From assembly GCA_965247505.1 (NCBI GenBank), contig OZ252020.1:806001-870000 (forward strand): 64,000 nucleotides of DNA, in the 5' to 3' direction. This document shows, one piece after another, positions 18,371 through 27,317 of this stretch; position 1 is the first letter of the stretch, and every line of letters begins with the position of its first letter. The DNA comes from CAIYRG01 sp965247505. GTDB lineage: Bacteria; Pseudomonadota; Alphaproteobacteria; Micropepsales; Micropepsaceae. A program made the translations under genes and the position numbers. The notes under the pieces are model-generated. The model worked only from the letters and a program-made list of their open reading frames with translations. It searched no databases and had not been told where the DNA came from.

Positions 18371-19456
18371 TCACCGCAGTTTCAAAGTGGAGAGGCCGAT
18401 AAGGGCAAGAATAACGGCAATGATCCAAAAGCGGATTACGATCGTCGACTCAGCCCAGCCCGCCTGTTCGAAATGGTGGTGGATCGGCGCCATACGAAAT
18501 ACGCGCTTACCGGTGAGTTTGAACGACACCACTTGTACAATGACCGAAACCGCTTCCATGACGAAAAGGCCGCCGACCACCGCGAGCACGATCTCGTGTT
18601 TGACCGCAACAGCGACGACGCCCAAGACGCCGCCAAGCGAAAGCGATCCGGTGTCGCCCATGAACACCATTGCGGGTGGCGCGTTGAACCAAAGAAAACC
18701 GAGGCCCGCGCCCAGCAGCCCTCCGAGCAATACGGCAAGCTCGCCCGTCCCGGCGACGTAATGCAATTGGAGATAGTCGGCAAAAACGATGTTTCCGACC
18801 AGATAGGTGATGAGAAGAAATGTCGCGGCGGCGATCATCACCGGAACGATAGCGAGCCCGTCCAACCCATCGGTGAGGTTGACTGCGTTGGAAGAACCGA
18901 CAATCACGACCGCGCCGAAGAGCACGAAGCCCCAACCAAGATTAACAAGAACATCTTTGAAGAACGGTATCGCGAGCGCGCCGTTCAACGGCTCCATTTG
19001 AAGCTGCATCAGCCAAATGACGGCGCCGCCGGCGACAAGAAATTGAAAAAGCAACTTTCCGCGTACGCTAATTCCGGCGGTGGTTTGTTTTTTGACTTTA
19101 CAATAGTCGTCGATGAAACCAAGAAGCCCAAAAATGATCGTCACGAAGATCACGGCCCAGATATATTGATTCGAAAGGTCAGCCCAAAGAAGCGTTGAGA
19201 CCACCAAAGAGATAAGAATGAGAAGCCCACCCATTGTCGGCGTGCCTTGCTTCTTGACAATGTGGCGCTGCGGTCCGTCGCTGCGGATTGGCTGTCCCTT
19301 ACCTTGCCGGGCGCGCAGCCAATTGATTAGCGGAGGACCAAGAATGAAGCAGATGACAAGCGCTGTCAGGACTGCGCCGCCGGTACGAACCGTCAGATAG
19401 CGAAAGACGTTGAAGATCTGCGCGTCGTCGGCCAAATCTGCGAGATAGAAAAACAC
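18371..19456 (-). CDS. mraY: Phospho-N-acetylmuramoyl-pentapeptide transferase MraY
   Basis: MraY is the polytopic enzyme that transfers phospho-MurNAc-pentapeptide to undecaprenyl phosphate, forming lipid I. The 361 residues have about ten hydrophobic segments and the conserved cytoplasmic loops: GTPTMGGLLIL, the metal-binding FIDDYCKV, SNAVNLTDGLDGLAIVP, VFMGDTGSLSLGG and MAPIHHHFEQAGW. It sits 9 bp after murF and 4 bp before murD. It is intact by length and motifs. Confidence 0.97.
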   Translation of the reverse strand: MFFYLADLADDAQIFNVFRYLTVRTGGAVLTALVICFILGPPLINWLRARQGKGQPIRSDGPQRHIVKKQGTPTMGGLLILISLVVSTLLWADLSNQYIWAVIFVTIIFGLLGFIDDYCKVKKQTTAGISVRGKLLFQFLVAGGAVIWLMQLQMEPLNGALAIPFFKDVLVNLGWGFVLFGAVVIVGSSNAVNLTDGLDGLAIVPVMIAAATFLLITYLVGNIVFADYLQLHYVAGTGELAVLLGGLLGAGLGFLWFNAPPAMVFMGDTGSLSLGGVLGVVAVAVKHEIVLAVVGGLFVMEAVSVIVQVVSFKLTGKRVFRMAPIHHHFEQAGWAESTIVIRFWIIAVILALIGLSTLKLR

Positions 19457-19465
19457 CGCTTCCCC

Positions 19466-20860
19466 CTACACCGTTTCGGCGCTTGCGCGCGTTTTCAGCG
19501 CCTCGATGATGACAGACATGCGGCTCCCGAAGGAGCCTTTCACCAATACCATGTCACCCGCCCGAAGCTGCGGAAGAAACGCGTCCTTCAGCTGCAAGGA
19601 GTTATCCGCGTAGGCGCCGCGGCGACCGGCGGGCAGCAAGTCCCAAAGTCCGCGCATTAGCGGGCCACATAGAAAGGTTAGATCCACCGCATTTGCCGCG
19701 ATGTCGTCTGCAATAGCGCGATGGAGCGCCGGCCCATTTGCACCGAGCTCCAACATATCGCCGAGGACAGCGATCCTCCGGCCACCCGCTTGCGGACTCG
19801 CTGCATTCAGCAAACCCAATGCGGCCGTCATTGACGCAGGGTTGGCATTATAGCATTCGTCGATCAACTCGATGTCGAACAATGCGACCCGTGCGCCCCG
19901 CCCTTCAAGCGGGGTGAAGGCCGCAAGCGCCTGCGCGGCCTGTTCCAAATCGACGCCAAGCGCCCGCACAGCGAGAAGAACCGCCAATGCGTTGGAAGCG
20001 ATGTGCGCGCCAAGCGCGCCGAGCGTAAATTCGATCTTGGCGCCACGAATCTCGGCCGAGACGATTTGGTTTTCGCCCGCGACTTTCGCGCCGAGCAATC
20101 GCGCATCTGCGCCCACAGCCATCCCGAAGCTTAGGATATTCGCAACACCGCATTCGCGGGCGCGCTGCTGAAGGCGTGAGAATTGTGGATTATCAAGCGG
20201 CAAAATCGCCGTCCCGCCCGGTTCAACGCCTTCGAAAATCTCTGCTTTGGCGTCGGCAATCGCCTCAAGGGTGCCGAAATATTCGAGATGCGCCGCTGCG
20301 ATCGTGGTTATCACGGCAATATGCGGACGCATTTGGCCCACCAGGGCGCGAATCTCGCCCTCATGATTCATGCCGATTTCGAACACACCATAGTCTGTGT
20401 CACGCGCCATACGGGCGAGACTCAACGGCACCCCCCAGTGATTATTATAGGATGCCGCGGAGGCAGCGACCCTACCCTGGCCGAAAAGGGCAAGACGCAG
20501 CATCTCCTTGGTCGTGGTTTTTCCCGCGCTACCTGTTACGGCAATAATCTGCGCCGGACTGCGCGCGCGCGAAGCACGCCCCAGCGCTTCCAAACCGTGC
20601 AACGTGTTCTCGACGAAAAGAAGCGGCGCGTCTTCTGCGATTTCAGCCGGTGGATCACTTATCATCGCGGCGCCGGCGCCTTTATCCAGCGCAGAAGCTA
20701 CAAAAACATGCCCGTCACGGTTTTCGCCTTTGAGCGCGACAAAAAGATCGCCGCTTTCAAGACCACGCGTGTCAATGGAGATGCCGCTCACTTCCCAGTC
20801 GCCGCACGCTTTGCCGCCCGTGGCCAATGCCGCTTCGCTGGCCGTCCACAAACCGTTCAT
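19466..20860 (-). CDS. murF: UDP-MurNAc-tripeptide--D-alanyl-D-alanine ligase MurF
   Basis: MurF adds D-Ala-D-Ala to the UDP-MurNAc tripeptide, closing the cytoplasmic stem-peptide pathway. It has the N-terminal SIDTRGLESGDLFVAL domain, the P-loop VTGSAGKTTTKEML, NNHWGVPLSLARM, and FEIGMNHEGEIRAL. The third domain carries DECYNANPASMTAAL and AVLGDMLELG, typical of MurF. The product has 464 residues. The start overlaps the murE stop by four bases, and it precedes mraY by 9 bp. Confidence 0.96.
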   Translation of the reverse strand: MNGLWTASEAALATGGKACGDWEVSGISIDTRGLESGDLFVALKGENRDGHVFVASALDKGAGAAMISDPPAEIAEDAPLLFVENTLHGLEALGRASRARSPAQIIAVTGSAGKTTTKEMLRLALFGQGRVAASAASYNNHWGVPLSLARMARDTDYGVFEIGMNHEGEIRALVGQMRPHIAVITTIAAAHLEYFGTLEAIADAKAEIFEGVEPGGTAILPLDNPQFSRLQQRARECGVANILSFGMAVGADARLLGAKVAGENQIVSAEIRGAKIEFTLGALGAHIASNALAVLLAVRALGVDLEQAAQALAAFTPLEGRGARVALFDIELIDECYNANPASMTAALGLLNAASPQAGGRRIAVLGDMLELGANGPALHRAIADDIAANAVDLTFLCGPLMRGLWDLLPAGRRGAYADNSLQLKDAFLPQLRAGDMVLVKGSFGSRMSVIIEALKTRASAETV

Positions 20861-22311
20861 GACTCCACATCCCGTGCGGTATGACCGCCGAGCTCCAGCG
20901 CGATGCGAACTGCTTCCTCACGTTCGGAAAAAGGAAGCATTTCGGTGCCGACGAATTGCCCTTCCTCATGGCCTTTGCCGGCAAGAACAAGCGTGTCGCC
21001 TTCGCGCAGCATTTCAATGCCGGCCTGAATCGCCGCGCACCGATCACCGATCTCACGCGCGCCGGGACACCCCTTGAGAGCCTCACGCCTTATGGCGGCA
21101 GGGTCTTCGCTGCGGGGATTGTCGTCCGTGACGATCGCCTCGTCGGCAAACTTGCATGCCGCGGCGCCCATCAATGGACGCTTTCCGCTGTCGCGATCGC
21201 CGCCACAGCCAAAAACGACAATGAGCTTATTTTTTACGTGCGGGCGCAGCGCACCGAGCACGGTTTCCAGCGCGTCGGGTGTATGGGCGTAATCGACATA
21301 AATCGGTGCACTGGATTTCGCGAAGGCAACCAGTTCCATCCGTCCTGGAGCGCCTTTAAGCGTCTCCAGGGCTGCAAAAACGCGCTCCGAGGATTCGCCC
21401 ATTCCGATCGCAAGCCCGGCGGCAATGAGAGCATTGGAAATTTGGAAATCGCCAAAGAGCGGAAGGTTTATCGTGGTGTCGCGGCCCTCAAAGCGCAAAT
21501 GTATCTTCTGCCCGCTCAATTGTGGATGATGTTCGACCAGGCGTATCGCCTCGCCCTTTTCGCCCACGGTCAACACCTGCGATGCACGCTTTGCGGCGAT
21601 GGTCGCAACCTCAGCGGCATGAGTTGCATCGGCATTTATGACCGCCGTCCCGCCCTCTATGAGCAATTCCGCAAACAGACGCATCTTCGCCGAAAAATAA
21701 TGCTCGAAGTCAGCGTGATAATCCAAATGATCACGGGTGATGTTTGTGAAGCCTGCCGCTGCAACACGCACGCCGTCCAAGCGGTATTGGTCTAGACCGT
21801 GGCTGGACGCCTCGACGGCAAGATGGTCGACACCTTCTTGGCTGAGCCTAGAGAGCTCCATATGCAGTTGCACCGGATCGGGCGTCGTGTGGCCAAGTGA
21901 TATATGGCCTGAGGGCGAGTCAATTCCCAATGTGCCCAAGCTTGCCGCCTTATGTCCCAAATGCGCCCAAATCTGCTGAAGAAATGAGGCCACCGAAGTC
22001 TTGCCATTGGTGCCGGTGACCGCCGCGATTTGAGCGGGTTGTTCGACGAAAAATTCTGCAGCCATAAGGGCCAAGCGCTTGCGCGGGTTGGCGTCCGGAA
22101 CGAATGCGACGCCATGCGCTCGGGCTTCCTCGGCTGCCTCGGGCACGCCTAAGACCGCCACGGCACCACGATCGACAGCATCGGCAATAAAGCGCACGCC
22201 ATCGGTTTTGGTTCCAGGCAAGGCGGCAAAAAGAAATCCCGGCCGTACATCGCGGCTGTCAGCCGCGATACCGCGATAGTCCTTTAAGCTTTGCGCCACA
22301 GCCATTCCCAC
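20857..22311 (-). CDS. murE: UDP-MurNAc-tripeptide synthetase MurE (meso-DAP type)
   Basis: MurE adds the third residue of the stem peptide. The N-terminal domain shows GIAADSRDVRPGFLFAALPG. The P-loop is VTGTNGKTSVASFL. The motif TTPDPVQLHMEL and the HHG-type EASSHGLDQYRLDG block follow. The substrate-specificity motif VTDDNPRSEDP carries DNPR, the signature for meso-diaminopimelate, as expected in a Gram-negative. The 484-residue product is slightly shorter at the N-terminus than many MurE proteins, with little preceding the SDSR-like motif. A 66-bp gap separates it from ftsI. Confidence 0.96.
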   Translation of the reverse strand: MGMAVAQSLKDYRGIAADSRDVRPGFLFAALPGTKTDGVRFIADAVDRGAVAVLGVPEAAEEARAHGVAFVPDANPRKRLALMAAEFFVEQPAQIAAVTGTNGKTSVASFLQQIWAHLGHKAASLGTLGIDSPSGHISLGHTTPDPVQLHMELSRLSQEGVDHLAVEASSHGLDQYRLDGVRVAAAGFTNITRDHLDYHADFEHYFSAKMRLFAELLIEGGTAVINADATHAAEVATIAAKRASQVLTVGEKGEAIRLVEHHPQLSGQKIHLRFEGRDTTINLPLFGDFQISNALIAAGLAIGMGESSERVFAALETLKGAPGRMELVAFAKSSAPIYVDYAHTPDALETVLGALRPHVKNKLIVVFGCGGDRDSGKRPLMGAAACKFADEAIVTDDNPRSEDPAAIRREALKGCPGAREIGDRCAAIQAGIEMLREGDTLVLAGKGHEEGQFVGTEMLPFSEREEAVRIALELGGHTARDVES

Positions 22312-22377
22312 TTTTCACTCTTTATGTTTTCCGTGCCCCATATATTTTCTCGTAATTGTGTTTCCGCTATGGGTTTC

Positions 22378-24012
22378 TCACGGCAACGCTGAGGCTATTT
22401 CTGCGGAGGCCAAACCCTCCAAATTCACCGGCACACCTAAAAATGGCGCGATATGCGCGATCACTTGTCCCGCGGCCGGCGCGGCGGTCCAGCCCGCGGT
22501 TGCAAACCCAAAGCTTTCCTCGTTCCCCACGGGTTCGTCGAACATTGTGAACACGAGATATTTCGGGTCACCCGAAGAAAAGATCGCCGCAAAGGAGGTG
22601 ATTTGCAGGTGCCGCGAATAGCCGCGGCCAGTTGGCTTTTCGGCGGTTCCGGTTTTGCCGCCAACCGAATAGCCCGGAATATCGGCATTCGATCCCGTTC
22701 CTTCCGTCACCGCCAGACGTAACAATGCGCGCATGGTTTGACTGGCACTCTCGGACAGTACGCGTTCGGACGTGACGCGTTCTGCGGACGAAACGCCCTC
22801 ATTCTTCAGAAAAGTTGGCGCTATTTTCCTGCCGCCATTGGCAATTGACGCAGCAGCTGCGGCGAACATCAGCGGACTGACCGAAATCCCATGGCCATAG
22901 GAAATGGTCGCGGTTTCGACCTCATTCCAGTTGCTTGGAACAAGCGGTGCAGCCATTTCAGGAATTTCGGTCTTCATGGGTTCCAGCAAACCGAGCTTCG
23001 TTAGGAAGGTGCGCTGGCGTTCGGCGCCAAGGCGCAGTCCGATCTGTGCGGTACCGATATTGGACGATTCCGCGAAGACCATCGCGGCGGAAAGATCATG
23101 TCCGTGCCGGCCATAATCGCCGATTGAATAACGACCAAATCGCAGCGGCTGATCGACGACAAAGCGCTCGTCGAGTGTAATTGCCTTCTCATCTATGGCC
23201 TGCGCAAAAACGAATATTTTGAATATGGAACCGAGCTCATAAACGTCCTGCGTCATGCGGTTGCGTATGGAGTCTTCCTCGCCAAGCGTGCGCGCATTCG
23301 GCTCGTAATCGGGTAGCGATACCATCGCCAGCACCTCACCGCTTTGGACATCGAGAACGATTCCACCGGCTGCCTTGGCCTGAAAGGCATCTTTGGTTGT
23401 GCCCAGTGCCTGCAAGAGCGCAAATTGGACACGCATGTCGATAGATAAAGCGACGGGGGCCTGCCCTTCGCGCAGTGCCTCGTCCAGCCCAAGTTCTAGT
23501 CCGGATAGGCCATTGCCGTCCGGGTCGACTTGCCCCACGAGGTGGCTGACGATGCGCCCATTGGGATAGACGCGCTTGGAACCTTCTTCGAAAAAGAGCC
23601 CGGGAAGCCCGAGGCGCATCACCTCGGCGCGGGTATCGGGCGTCAGGCTTCGCGCAACGAGAACATAGCCGCGTTGGGGTGCGAAGACCTCTCTTAGGCG
23701 CCCGGCCGGCGCGCCGGTCACGCGTGCTAGTCCGGCCGCAGCTTCCTCTTTGTCCCAGAATGCTGCGGGCGTCGCATAGAGATCGCTTACCGGCAGATCG
23801 CGCGCGATAAGAATGCCGTTACGGTCGACGATATCCGCGCGCATCCTTTGGGTGCTGGGTTGCAGCCGTGCCGCATTGGCGTCGTCGTTTGCGTTAAAAA
23901 TAGTAAGATCGACGAGACGCGCGCCGATAATTGCAAAAGCAATCGCGGTTAAGATCGCTGCAACCGAGATGCGGCTTCTTACGGTTTGGGTCGCCTCCGA
24001 ATTTTCGTCCAT
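22378..24012 (-). CDS. ftsI: Septal peptidoglycan transpeptidase FtsI (PBP3)
   Basis: FtsI is the class B penicillin-binding protein that cross-links septal peptidoglycan. It has a short cytoplasmic tail, one N-terminal membrane segment (SVAAILTAIAFAIIGARLVDL), a dimerisation domain beginning RADIVDRNGILIARD, and a transpeptidase domain with all three active-site motifs: SIFK (nucleophile Ser), SSN in AESSNIGTAQ and KTG in VGGKTGTAEK. The 544 residues are typical. It follows ftsL by 4 bp. Note that the strain also carries a B3 beta-lactamase 35 kb away. Confidence 0.96.
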   Translation of the reverse strand: MDENSEATQTVRSRISVAAILTAIAFAIIGARLVDLTIFNANDDANAARLQPSTQRMRADIVDRNGILIARDLPVSDLYATPAAFWDKEEAAAGLARVTGAPAGRLREVFAPQRGYVLVARSLTPDTRAEVMRLGLPGLFFEEGSKRVYPNGRIVSHLVGQVDPDGNGLSGLELGLDEALREGQAPVALSIDMRVQFALLQALGTTKDAFQAKAAGGIVLDVQSGEVLAMVSLPDYEPNARTLGEEDSIRNRMTQDVYELGSIFKIFVFAQAIDEKAITLDERFVVDQPLRFGRYSIGDYGRHGHDLSAAMVFAESSNIGTAQIGLRLGAERQRTFLTKLGLLEPMKTEIPEMAAPLVPSNWNEVETATISYGHGISVSPLMFAAAAASIANGGRKIAPTFLKNEGVSSAERVTSERVLSESASQTMRALLRLAVTEGTGSNADIPGYSVGGKTGTAEKPTGRGYSRHLQITSFAAIFSSGDPKYLVFTMFDEPVGNEESFGFATAGWTAAPAAGQVIAHIAPFLGVPVNLEGLASAEIASALP

Positions 24013-24016
24013 TGCC

Positions 24017-24409
24017 TCACATGCCGGAATAGGAGGTCAGGGTAAGATCTTGAGCCACATCTGCTTGCTCTTGTGCAGCTTGGGGAACCAACATGCTCGC
24101 GCTACGGAAAATCGGCTCCTCGGTGGGCACCAGTGCGCGCGGCGGAAGCAGCGTCAACGATGACAATTGCAATGTAGGTTCGTCAGCCAGCTGCAAGTGA
24201 CGCGCCGCGAGCGCAGAGATGCGCGCATGTTGCGTCAGCCGTGCCCATTCGGCGCCGAGCACCGCGAGCGCATTTTGCTCAGCCATGATTTCAGATTCCG
24301 CAACGCGAAGCTCTGCTTGAGCAATGCGCGCCTCCTCAGCGATGCGGTAGAGGCCAAGACAAGCAAGCCCGGTGACGACGATGAGCGCAAAGTTCAGGAC
24401 GCGGATCAT
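24017..24409 (-). CDS. ftsL: Cell division protein FtsL
   Basis: FtsL is a small bitopic divisome protein. The 130-residue product has an N-terminal membrane helix (VLNFALIVVTGLACLGLY) followed by a heptad-like coiled-coil stretch rich in Glu and Ala (EEARIAQAELRVAESEIMAEQNALAVLGAEWARL). This is the topology of alphaproteobacterial FtsL, which is poorly conserved in sequence. Identity rests mainly on position between rsmH and ftsI, with an ATGA overlap to rsmH and a 4-bp gap to ftsI. The tail after residue 85 looks disordered. Confidence 0.85.
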   Translation of the reverse strand: MIRVLNFALIVVTGLACLGLYRIAEEARIAQAELRVAESEIMAEQNALAVLGAEWARLTQHARISALAARHLQLADEPTLQLSSLTLLPPRALVPTEEPIFRSASMLVPQAAQEQADVAQDLTLTSYSGM

Positions 24410-25386
24410 GCGTGCCCTCCTTCAATGGCAGTGGCGTGATAAGAATGGGATTTGTTCCAAGCCGGTGCGGATGTGCGCTCGGCCGCGCGCAGGCGCGCAG
24501 AGCGCGCACGCGGGTTTTCACGAACTTCCTCTTCACTTGGGGCCGAGGACGAGGTTTTGGACAGAACAAAGCTCGATGCGCGCGTCTCTGTCGGCTGCGG
24601 TAGGTGTCGTGATCCGCTTGGCTCGCGCCCCGAGCGCGCGGCAAGAAACTTTTTGACGATCCGGTCTTCGAGGGAATGAAAAGAAACCACTGCAAGACGC
24701 CCAGACGGCCTCAAACTCCGCTCTGCCGCCTCTAAGCCGCGCTCCAACTCACCAAGTTCGTCATTTACATAGATGCGAAGGGCTTGAAAGGTCCGCGTCG
24801 CGGGGTGAATAGCGTAGCGCTTGGCCCCAGGACCCGCAGCCCGCTCGACGATCTCGGCAAGGGCGCGTGTCGTTGCAACCGGCCGTGTGGCTATGATCGC
24901 ACGCGCAATATTGCGCGACTTTTTTTCGTCGCCATAGCGCCAGATAAGATCGGCAAGATCATGCTCGGCGAGTGTATTCACTATGTCTGCGGCACTAGAG
25001 CCGGATCGGCTCATGCGCATATCGAGCGGTCCATCGCTGCTGAAGGAAAAACCGCGCTCCGGATCGTCTAGCTGAAAAGACGAAACGCCGAGATCAAGCG
25101 CGATGCCGTCTACCGCGACTCCGGCGAGGCGGTCCATTTCCGAAAATGGGCCTTCGATCAGGGTAAGGCGGGTTTCAAACTCTTCTGCTAGCGCGGCGCC
25201 TCGCGCAATCGCCGCCGGGTCGCGATCGATCGCAACGACTTTGCATTTTGCGCGCGTCAACAAGGCGCGCGTGTAACTGCCGCCACCAAATGTGCCGTCG
25301 ATATAGATCGCATCGTCACGTGGCGCGAGCGCTTCCATGACTTCGTTGAGCATTACCGGGGTGTGCCCGTTCATGACACTGCTCAT
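24406..25386 (-). CDS. rsmH: 16S rRNA (cytosine1402-N4)-methyltransferase RsmH (MraW)
   Basis: RsmH methylates N4 of C1402 in 16S rRNA using SAM. The N-terminal HTPVMLNEVMEALAP is the family hallmark, followed by the SAM-binding motif DGTFGGGSYTRALL and VVAIDRDPAAIARG. The LDLGVSSFQLDDPERGFSF block and the C-terminal SFHSLEDRIVKKF are also diagnostic. The product has 326 residues. It overlaps mraZ and ftsL by four bases each, in the second position of the dcw cluster as usual. Confidence 0.97.
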   Translation of the reverse strand: MSSVMNGHTPVMLNEVMEALAPRDDAIYIDGTFGGGSYTRALLTRAKCKVVAIDRDPAAIARGAALAEEFETRLTLIEGPFSEMDRLAGVAVDGIALDLGVSSFQLDDPERGFSFSSDGPLDMRMSRSGSSAADIVNTLAEHDLADLIWRYGDEKKSRNIARAIIATRPVATTRALAEIVERAAGPGAKRYAIHPATRTFQALRIYVNDELGELERGLEAAERSLRPSGRLAVVSFHSLEDRIVKKFLAARSGREPSGSRHLPQPTETRASSFVLSKTSSSAPSEEEVRENPRARSARLRAAERTSAPAWNKSHSYHATAIEGGHA

Positions 25387-25835
25387 GACGCCGCTCCTGC
25401 GCGTGACGCGCGTGCGTGCTCAATTCGTGCCTGTTCGACCGGTGCAAATTGATCGGGATCCCAAATCTGAAATTTTCGGCCCATACCGACAAAAGTAACG
25501 CGGCTACTAATCCTGGCATGGGCAATGAAATCGTCAGGAAGCCGCACGCGCCCTTCATCGTCAAAGGAAAGAAGCCGGCTCGCGCTTAGCACCGCTTGTG
25601 CTTGCGCGTCGTGATCTTCGCTAAAGAAGGGGTCGAGCGCGTTCAGACGCTCGGTAAATTCGCCGATCAGCGCTTCGCCGAAAGCTTCGAGCGCGGGAAA
25701 TACGAAAGAGCTGAAGCAATAAACGCCGGCTGTTTTCTGCTGCGCGAGTATTTGCCGGTAGGCCGCAGGGACACTCACCCGGCCTTTGGCATCGAGCTTA
25801 TTGACGATGGTCGAAACAAATGGTTGTACCGACAA
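25383..25835 (-). CDS. mraZ: Transcriptional regulator MraZ
   Basis: MraZ is an AbrB-fold DNA-binding protein that regulates the dcw cluster and forms ring-shaped oligomers. The 150-residue product contains the two tandem MraZ domains: LDAKGRVSVPAAYRQIL near the N-terminus and FDDEGRVRLPDDFIAHA in the second half, both with the DxxGR core. It is the first gene of the cluster. Three TGGGA repeats 83 bases upstream of its start (25918-25942) match the repeat spacing known for MraZ operators, suggesting autoregulation. Confidence 0.95.
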   Translation of the reverse strand: MSVQPFVSTIVNKLDAKGRVSVPAAYRQILAQQKTAGVYCFSSFVFPALEAFGEALIGEFTERLNALDPFFSEDHDAQAQAVLSASRLLSFDDEGRVRLPDDFIAHARISSRVTFVGMGRKFQIWDPDQFAPVEQARIEHARASRAGAAS

Positions 25836-25917
25836 AGCATACCCCCGGCACCCCAGATGTTCTGTTCAGCTTCTCCCGGATAAAATCCGAGGTCGTTTCC
25901 GGCCTGAAACAGTCATA

Positions 25918-25958
25918 TGGGATAACATGGGATAGCATGGGATAAGACAAAGGGTCAA
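25918..25958 (-). promoter_or_regulatory. Probable mraZ (dcw) promoter with three-repeat MraZ operator
   Basis: On the plus strand TGGGA occurs at 25918-25922, 25928-25932 and 25938-25942, each separated by 5 bases. E. coli MraZ is known to bind three TGGGN repeats with 5-base spacers. On the minus strand a TTGACC box (25953-25958) stands upstream and a TATCCC or CTATCC element falls 17-18 bases downstream inside the repeats, so MraZ binding would block the promoter. The repeats read TCCCA in the direction of mraZ. The promoter elements are inferred by eye; the repeats are seen directly. Confidence 0.7.
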
Positions 25959-26138
25959 CGAAAAAACGTAGTGAAAATATGCACTTGGCAGAATTCGTAG
26001 ACCACTACATTTGGTCTCTTCTTGGCGTTAAGACCTATTTTATGAGAACAAATCATAAACAACGAAACTCTACAATAATCGCGGTAAACAAGAGCCTAAT
26101 TTTATTGTTCTATATTTGTTCTTATTAGGCGGCGTAAT
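25959..26138. other. AT-rich intergenic stretch between rnpB 3' end and the mraZ promoter
   Basis: Together with the mraZ leader this makes a 303-bp gene-free gap (25836-26138). The stretch is clearly richer in A and T than its neighbours. I see no reading frame, no strong hairpin followed by a T-run and no known RNA motif in it. It probably contains the upstream part of the mraZ promoter and the 3' processing region of rnpB. Confidence 0.5.
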
Positions 26139-26506
26139 GCGTCAGACGGCCTGTAAGCCGGGTTCTGTTCTTCCCGAAAAAAGAGATGGCCATTCCTCTG
26201 GGACGTTCCTTGCGAAACGCCTCACGCGACCGACCCGGACGACAGCGCGGAAACCCGCAAAATGCCGTCCCTATTTGGTCTTGCTCCCGGTGGGGCTTGC
26301 CATGCCGGTTTCGTTGCCGAACCCGCGGTGCGCTCTTACCGCACCATTTCACCCTTACCTGGCCTAAAGGGCCGTTGGCGGTTTGTTTTCTGTGGCGCTT
26401 TCCCTGGGGTCACCCCCGCCGGACATTATCCGGCACCGTGTTTCCGTGGAGCCCGGACTTTCCTCCAGAGGCCTAAACCTCCAGCAGCCATCCGGCCATC
26501 TGACGC
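26139..26506 (-). ncRNA. rnpB: RNase P RNA, bacterial class A
   Basis: This is the catalytic RNA of RNase P, which matures tRNA 5' ends. The 3' end on the minus strand shows the hallmark AGAACCCGGCTTACAGGCCG (reverse complement of bases from about 26145). The 5' region has GAGGAAAGTCCGGGCTCC (reverse complement near 26450-26467), the conserved P4-proximal segment. The ends pair as helix P1: GCGTCAGA at the 5' end (26506 downward) with TCTGACGC at the 3' end (to 26139). The length of about 368 bases fits alphaproteobacterial RNase P RNA. It starts 20 bp after the stop of the amidase gene on the same strand, so its promoter must lie inside that gene or further upstream. The exact ends are inferred from P1. 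Confidence 0.93.
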
Positions 26507-26525
26507 AAGAACCAATGTCGGGGCG

Positions 26526-27236
26526 TTAGGGCGTCGCGTCAAGCATCGCGAGAAGATTCGCTAGAATCATCTCGAATTCGTCATCCGCTACCCCATCGAT
26601 GCGCGCGGGCCGGAAATGGCGCTGAAAGGCCGTCACTGCTTGCTCGAGAGTCGCCTGACCCTCCGGCGCGATGCCGTAGCCATAGCGGCGAAGCCCTTCT
26701 TCGAAGGAACAGTCCAACTGCCCGCCCGACCGCGCAGGCCAAACCCCGATCCCCTCGCCCGCCAATTGTTTCCAAGGAAAAAGCTCGCCGGGATCTTCCT
26801 TCCGTGCCGGCGCAACATCGGAATGCCCGACCACGCGTTCAGGCGAAATTGGGTGGCGCCCGAGAATCTCCTGGGATAGAGCGATCACTGCTTCGATCTG
26901 AATGTCGGGGAAAGCGCGGTAGCCGAATTCGTGCCCCGGATTGACGATTTCGATGCCAATCGAGCGCGCATTGATATCGCGCGCTCCGGCCCAATAGGAA
27001 ATGCCGGCGTGAAAGGCGCAATGCTCTTCGACGACATGGCGATAGATCGTTCCGTCCTCGTCAATCGTATAATGGGAGCTAACGCGGGCCTGGGCGTCGC
27101 AGAGCCGGCCCATCGCCTCTTCGGCTGTGCGCATGCCAGTGTAATGCATCAAAAGAATATCGACCGGCTGCGCTTCCACGCGCGCGGCGAAATTCGGTGA
27201 AGGGCGCGGGACAATATCAATCAATGGAATTCTCAC
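26526..27236 (-). CDS. N-acetylmuramoyl-L-alanine amidase, AmpD/AmiD type
   Basis: This is a zinc amidase (amidase_2 fold) that cleaves the bond between anhydro-MurNAc or MurNAc and the L-Ala of the stem peptide, in cell-wall recycling. Zinc ligands are visible: His31 (LLMHYTGM), His138 (VVGHSDVAP) and Asp148 (RKEDPG). Glu95 in SIGIEIVNPG corresponds to the catalytic acid. There is no signal peptide, so it should be cytosolic like AmpD. A C-terminal extension (about residues 175-236) resembles a small peptidoglycan-binding-like helical domain (LEQAVTAFQRHFRP). The 236-residue length is longer than E. coli AmpD (about 183) because of this. In organisms with inducible beta-lactamases, AmpD controls the inducer level; no ampR-ampC pair is seen here. 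Confidence 0.9.
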   Translation of the reverse strand: MRIPLIDIVPRPSPNFAARVEAQPVDILLMHYTGMRTAEEAMGRLCDAQARVSSHYTIDEDGTIYRHVVEEHCAFHAGISYWAGARDINARSIGIEIVNPGHEFGYRAFPDIQIEAVIALSQEILGRHPISPERVVGHSDVAPARKEDPGELFPWKQLAGEGIGVWPARSGGQLDCSFEEGLRRYGYGIAPEGQATLEQAVTAFQRHFRPARIDGVADDEFEMILANLLAMLDATP

Positions 27237-27317
27237 CTGTCTCGGCTGTTCTGGTTTGCGGCAGGCCGCTAATTCGGTAATGGCTATTTTGGGAATAGTG
27301 ACGGAAAGATATCGATA

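Noticed and set aside
20183..21795. Long plus-strand frames opposite murF and murE (233 and 304 codons)
   Set aside because: They mirror third-position GC bias of the real genes and show no domain, ribosome site or conservation signal.
24336..24695. A 119-codon minus-strand frame overlapping the rsmH end in another frame
   Set aside because: It overlaps conserved RsmH and FtsL coding sequence and is a composition artefact.
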